From positions 50,695 to 114,694 of the forward strand of contig JAEUIW010000011.1 of NCBI GenBank assembly GCA_016794925.1: a DNA stretch of 64,000 bases. Reading direction: 5' to 3'. The notes below the pieces were generated by a model, which saw nothing but the letters and a program-made list of their open reading frames with translations, was not told where the DNA came from and did not search any database. This DNA is from Phycisphaerae bacterium (lineage in GTDB: Bacteria > Planctomycetota > Phycisphaerae > Phycisphaerales > UBA1924). Numbering within the stretch: the stretch's first letter is position 1; each line of letters begins with the position of its first letter. Both the position numbers and the translations under genes were made by a program. Of the stretch, positions 61,744 to 64,000 are shown piece by piece.

Positions 61744-64000
61744 ATGCCGGAACACGAGATCGATCCGGGGCTCACCGCGGAATTCGTCGCCGAATCGGCC
61801 GAGCGGCTCGACCAGGCCGAACGCGACCTGGCCGCGCTCGACCGAACGCCCGAAGACCGCGCCCTCATCGACGGGATCTTCCGCTCCCTGCACACCATCA
61901 AGGGCAACGCCTCCTGCCTGCGTTTCACCGAGCCCGCCGCGCTCGCCCACGCCGCCGAGACGGCGCTGCACGCCGCGCGTACGGGACGCGTGCGCCTCGG
62001 CCCCTCCCTGCTCGACCTGCTCCGAGCCGGCGTCGATGCGCTCCGCACGCAGCTCGCGGACATCGATCGCGGGGGACCGATCACGCCCGCCGACGACGCC
62101 CTGCTGCGCGCCCTGGGCGCCATCCCCGCGCCCGAGGCGCCCGACCGCTCGCCCGCCCCGCCCAGCACCGACGCCGCGGCGCACGCCGAGCACGCCCTCG
62201 ACGCGATCGCCGCGGGGCTCGACACGCTCGCCAGGGATGTTCGCGTCGCGCCCGCTCCGGACCGGGAGTCGCCCCTCGAACTTCCCTCCAACAAGGAGAG
62301 CCTCGTCGAGATTCTCGCGGCGGATCTGCGCGAGACGCTCGCCGGCGTGGACATCGAGCTGAGCCGCCTCGCGCGCGCGGCCGATCACGCCGACGCCGCG
62401 GCCCGGCTCGCCGACCTCTGCGAGGGCGTCGCCCGGTCGCTGGATTTCTTCGGACTGGGACGATGCGCGGCCGGCGCCCGGGCCCTGATGTCCGTCGGCC
62501 GCGCCGCCCCGCTCGCACCCGAGACCCGGACCGCCACGGACGAGATCATGCGGCTGCTGCGGGACCAGTGCGGAGCGCTCACGCGCCGGGTCGTGCTGGA
62601 TCGCCCCATCGACGCCGCCCTCCGCGCCCTGGCGGACGCCGCGCCCCCTCGCACGGCCCCGGGCTCGGTATCAACACCCCTTCCCCACGCGCCGACGATC
62701 GACGCCGCGCCACGCGACGAAGCCCCGTGCGCGACCGATACGCGCGCCCGAGCATCCCCCGCCGCGACGCCCCGTGCGCCGTCCGTGCGCGTGGACGTGG
62801 CCCGGCTCGATGCGCTGCTGGACCTGGCCGGCGAAACCGTGCGCGAGAGCCGGCGCGTCACGGCGCTGGCCCGCGCGGCCCGCCACGAGCGGCCCGAATC
62901 GGACGTGACCGAGGCGGTGGCGCGCGCCGCCGAGAACCTCCACCACACCGGCTCGCTGCTCCGATCCGCGGCCATGCGCGTCCGCCTGCAGCCGTTCGAC
63001 CGGATCTTCTCGCGGTTCCCGCAACTCGTCCGCGACCTCGCCCGCACGCTGGGCAAGAGCCTCGCGCTCCACGTGGAGGGCGCCGCGACCGAGGCCGACC
63101 GATCCGTCGTCGAAGCCCTGGCCGACCCCCTGGTTCACCTGATCCGCAACGCCGCCGACCACGCCATCGAACCGCCCGACGCTCGGCGGGCCGTCGGCAA
63201 GCCGCCCACCGGCTCCCTCACGCTCAGCGCCGAAACGGACGGCGGCGCCGTGCGCGTGCGCGTGGCCGATGACGGCCGGGGCCTCTGCCGCCGCCGCATC
63301 GTGGAAAAGGCCGTCGAAATGGGGATGCTCTCACGCGACCGGGCCGATGCCATGTCCGATCGGGAGATCCACCGCCTTGTCTTCGCCCCGGGGTTTTCCA
63401 CGGCCGCGCAGGTCAGCGGAGTTTCCGGACGCGGCGTGGGCATGGATGTGGTTCGCGCCACCATCGAGCGCCTCGGGGGATCCGTCGAACTCGACAGCAC
63501 GGAAGGCCGCGGCACCACGGTGACGATCACCCTCCCGCTCACGCTGGTGGTGATCAACGCCCTGCTGGTACGCGTGCGGGGCACGACGGGCACGCCCGAT
63601 CTTCCTCCCAGCTCGCTGCCCGAAGAGGTTTACGCACTCCCGGTCGCCAGCGTGGTCGAGGTCATGAACCTCGCCGACACGCAGCGCCGCACCATCCGCG
63701 CGCGCCCGGTGGTTATCCGGCCCGACGGAGTGCTGCCGCTGATCGACCTGCGCGAAGCGCTGGGCGCGGCCGTGTCGCCCGCGACCGACACCGACGCCGA
63801 CACCGAGCACCCCTCGTTTGTGGTCGTGCTGCGATCGAATGGGACGCGCATAGGACTTCTTGTTTCCCGTCTTATCGGGCGGAGCGAAATCGTCGTCAAG
63901 CCGCTGGATGCACTCGCCGAAGGGAAGGGTCCGGTGTGCGGCGCGACCGTGCGCGATGACGGCGGCGTGAGCCTCATCCTCGACCCCGACCGGCTCGTCG
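61744..64000 (+). CDS. cheA: Chemotaxis histidine kinase CheA (partial, C-terminus outside window)
   Basis: Histidine kinase of the che cluster, open to the window end with about 752 codons. The Hpt domain carries His50 in SLHTIKGNASCLRF. A second helical, Hpt-like stretch (LVEILAADLRETLAGVDIELSRLARAADHADAAARLADLCEG, about 185-240; described in pieces) lacks the phospho-His motif. The P3 dimerisation region starts near RLDALLDLAGETVRESRRV, then the N box HLIRNAADHAIE, the G1 box ADDGRGLC and VSGRGVGMDVVR, followed by the P5 CheW-like domain with EEVYALPVASVVEVMNL. The N box reads DHAIE rather than DHGIE. cheW and cheR are directly upstream (33 bases from cheR). Confidence 0.93.
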   Translation, partial: MPEHEIDPGLTAEFVAESAERLDQAERDLAALDRTPEDRALIDGIFRSLHTIKGNASCLRFTEPAALAHAAETALHAARTGRVRLGPSLLDLLRAGVDALRTQLADIDRGGPITPADDALLRALGAIPAPEAPDRSPAPPSTDAAAHAEHALDAIAAGLDTLARDVRVAPAPDRESPLELPSNKESLVEILAADLRETLAGVDIELSRLARAADHADAAARLADLCEGVARSLDFFGLGRCAAGARALMSVGRAAPLAPETRTATDEIMRLLRDQCGALTRRVVLDRPIDAALRALADAAPPRTAPGSVSTPLPHAPTIDAAPRDEAPCATDTRARASPAATPRAPSVRVDVARLDALLDLAGETVRESRRVTALARAARHERPESDVTEAVARAAENLHHTGSLLRSAAMRVRLQPFDRIFSRFPQLVRDLARTLGKSLALHVEGAATEADRSVVEALADPLVHLIRNAADHAIEPPDARRAVGKPPTGSLTLSAETDGGAVRVRVADDGRGLCRRRIVEKAVEMGMLSRDRADAMSDREIHRLVFAPGFSTAAQVSGVSGRGVGMDVVRATIERLGGSVELDSTEGRGTTVTITLPLTLVVINALLVRVRGTTGTPDLPPSSLPEEVYALPVASVVEVMNLADTQRRTIRARPVVIRPDGVLPLIDLREALGAAVSPATDTDADTEHPSFVVVLRSNGTRIGLLVSRLIGRSEIVVKPLDALAEGKGPVCGATVRDDGGVSLILDPDRLV

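Overview
This is a 64 kb GC-rich window, probably from a member of Planctomycetota, class Phycisphaerae. The assignment is inferred from gene content. Two secreted proteins end in the aspartate-rich 'GC-type dockerin' tail typical of that class. There are also DUF1573 and DUF2089 proteins, small membrane proteins with CxxC...RCPECG zinc ribbons, archaeal-type nucleotide-kinase and SPFH families, and clear outer-membrane proteins (TpsB, a PagL-like enzyme, LptB). No rRNA, IS element, phage gene or CRISPR array was seen. Codon use is uniformly GC-rich, with a few AT-rich intergenic islands near 16.4, 40.1 and 42.8 kb.

Layout. 1-5.5 kb (minus): a two-partner secretion pair, a large filamentous haemagglutinin-like TpsA cut by the window edge and its TpsB transporter. 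5.7 kb: tRNA-Ala(UGC). 5.9-16.1 kb: mfd, a ComEA-like HhH protein, a PagL-like outer-membrane enzyme divergent from slyX, gpmI, a GH10-like protein lacking catalytic glutamates, purC and a STAS protein. 16.4-19.3 kb: a ferrous iron uptake operon (feoA, feoB and an unlisted 58-residue membrane protein) with a recognisable promoter. 19.7-28.3 kb: a secreted unknown plus DUF1573 pair, DUF2007, LOG, a FlaA1/CapD-like dehydratase, ruvA, mannose-1-phosphate guanylyltransferase and ruvX. 28.4-36.6 kb (minus): a LolA-like secreted protein, an S41 lipoprotein protease, a ketoglutarate-semialdehyde-type aldehyde dehydrogenase and two secreted beta-propeller proteins with GC-type dockerins. 36.8-45.1 kb: a kinase-like/deoxyribosyltransferase-like fusion, small membrane proteins, lptB, a zinc-ribbon membrane protein, a PEGA lipoprotein, DUF2089 with a membrane partner, a CBS protein and leucyl aminopeptidase.

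45.1-57.4 kb is the most unusual block. A six-gene minus-strand operon encodes three different SPFH/HflK-HflC proteins, an ABC ATPase, an ABC-2 permease and a membrane-anchored helical protein, with two 4-bp translational overlaps. Divergent from it are a second ABC-2 permease without its own ATPase and two tandem small paralogous membrane proteins. I read this as one membrane-microdomain/ABC system, by inference from layout. 57.4-64 kb: a GT4 glycosyltransferase with a long low-complexity insert, an unknown gene, tRNA-Leu(GAG), and the chemotaxis genes cheW-cheR-cheA, with cheA cut by the window edge.
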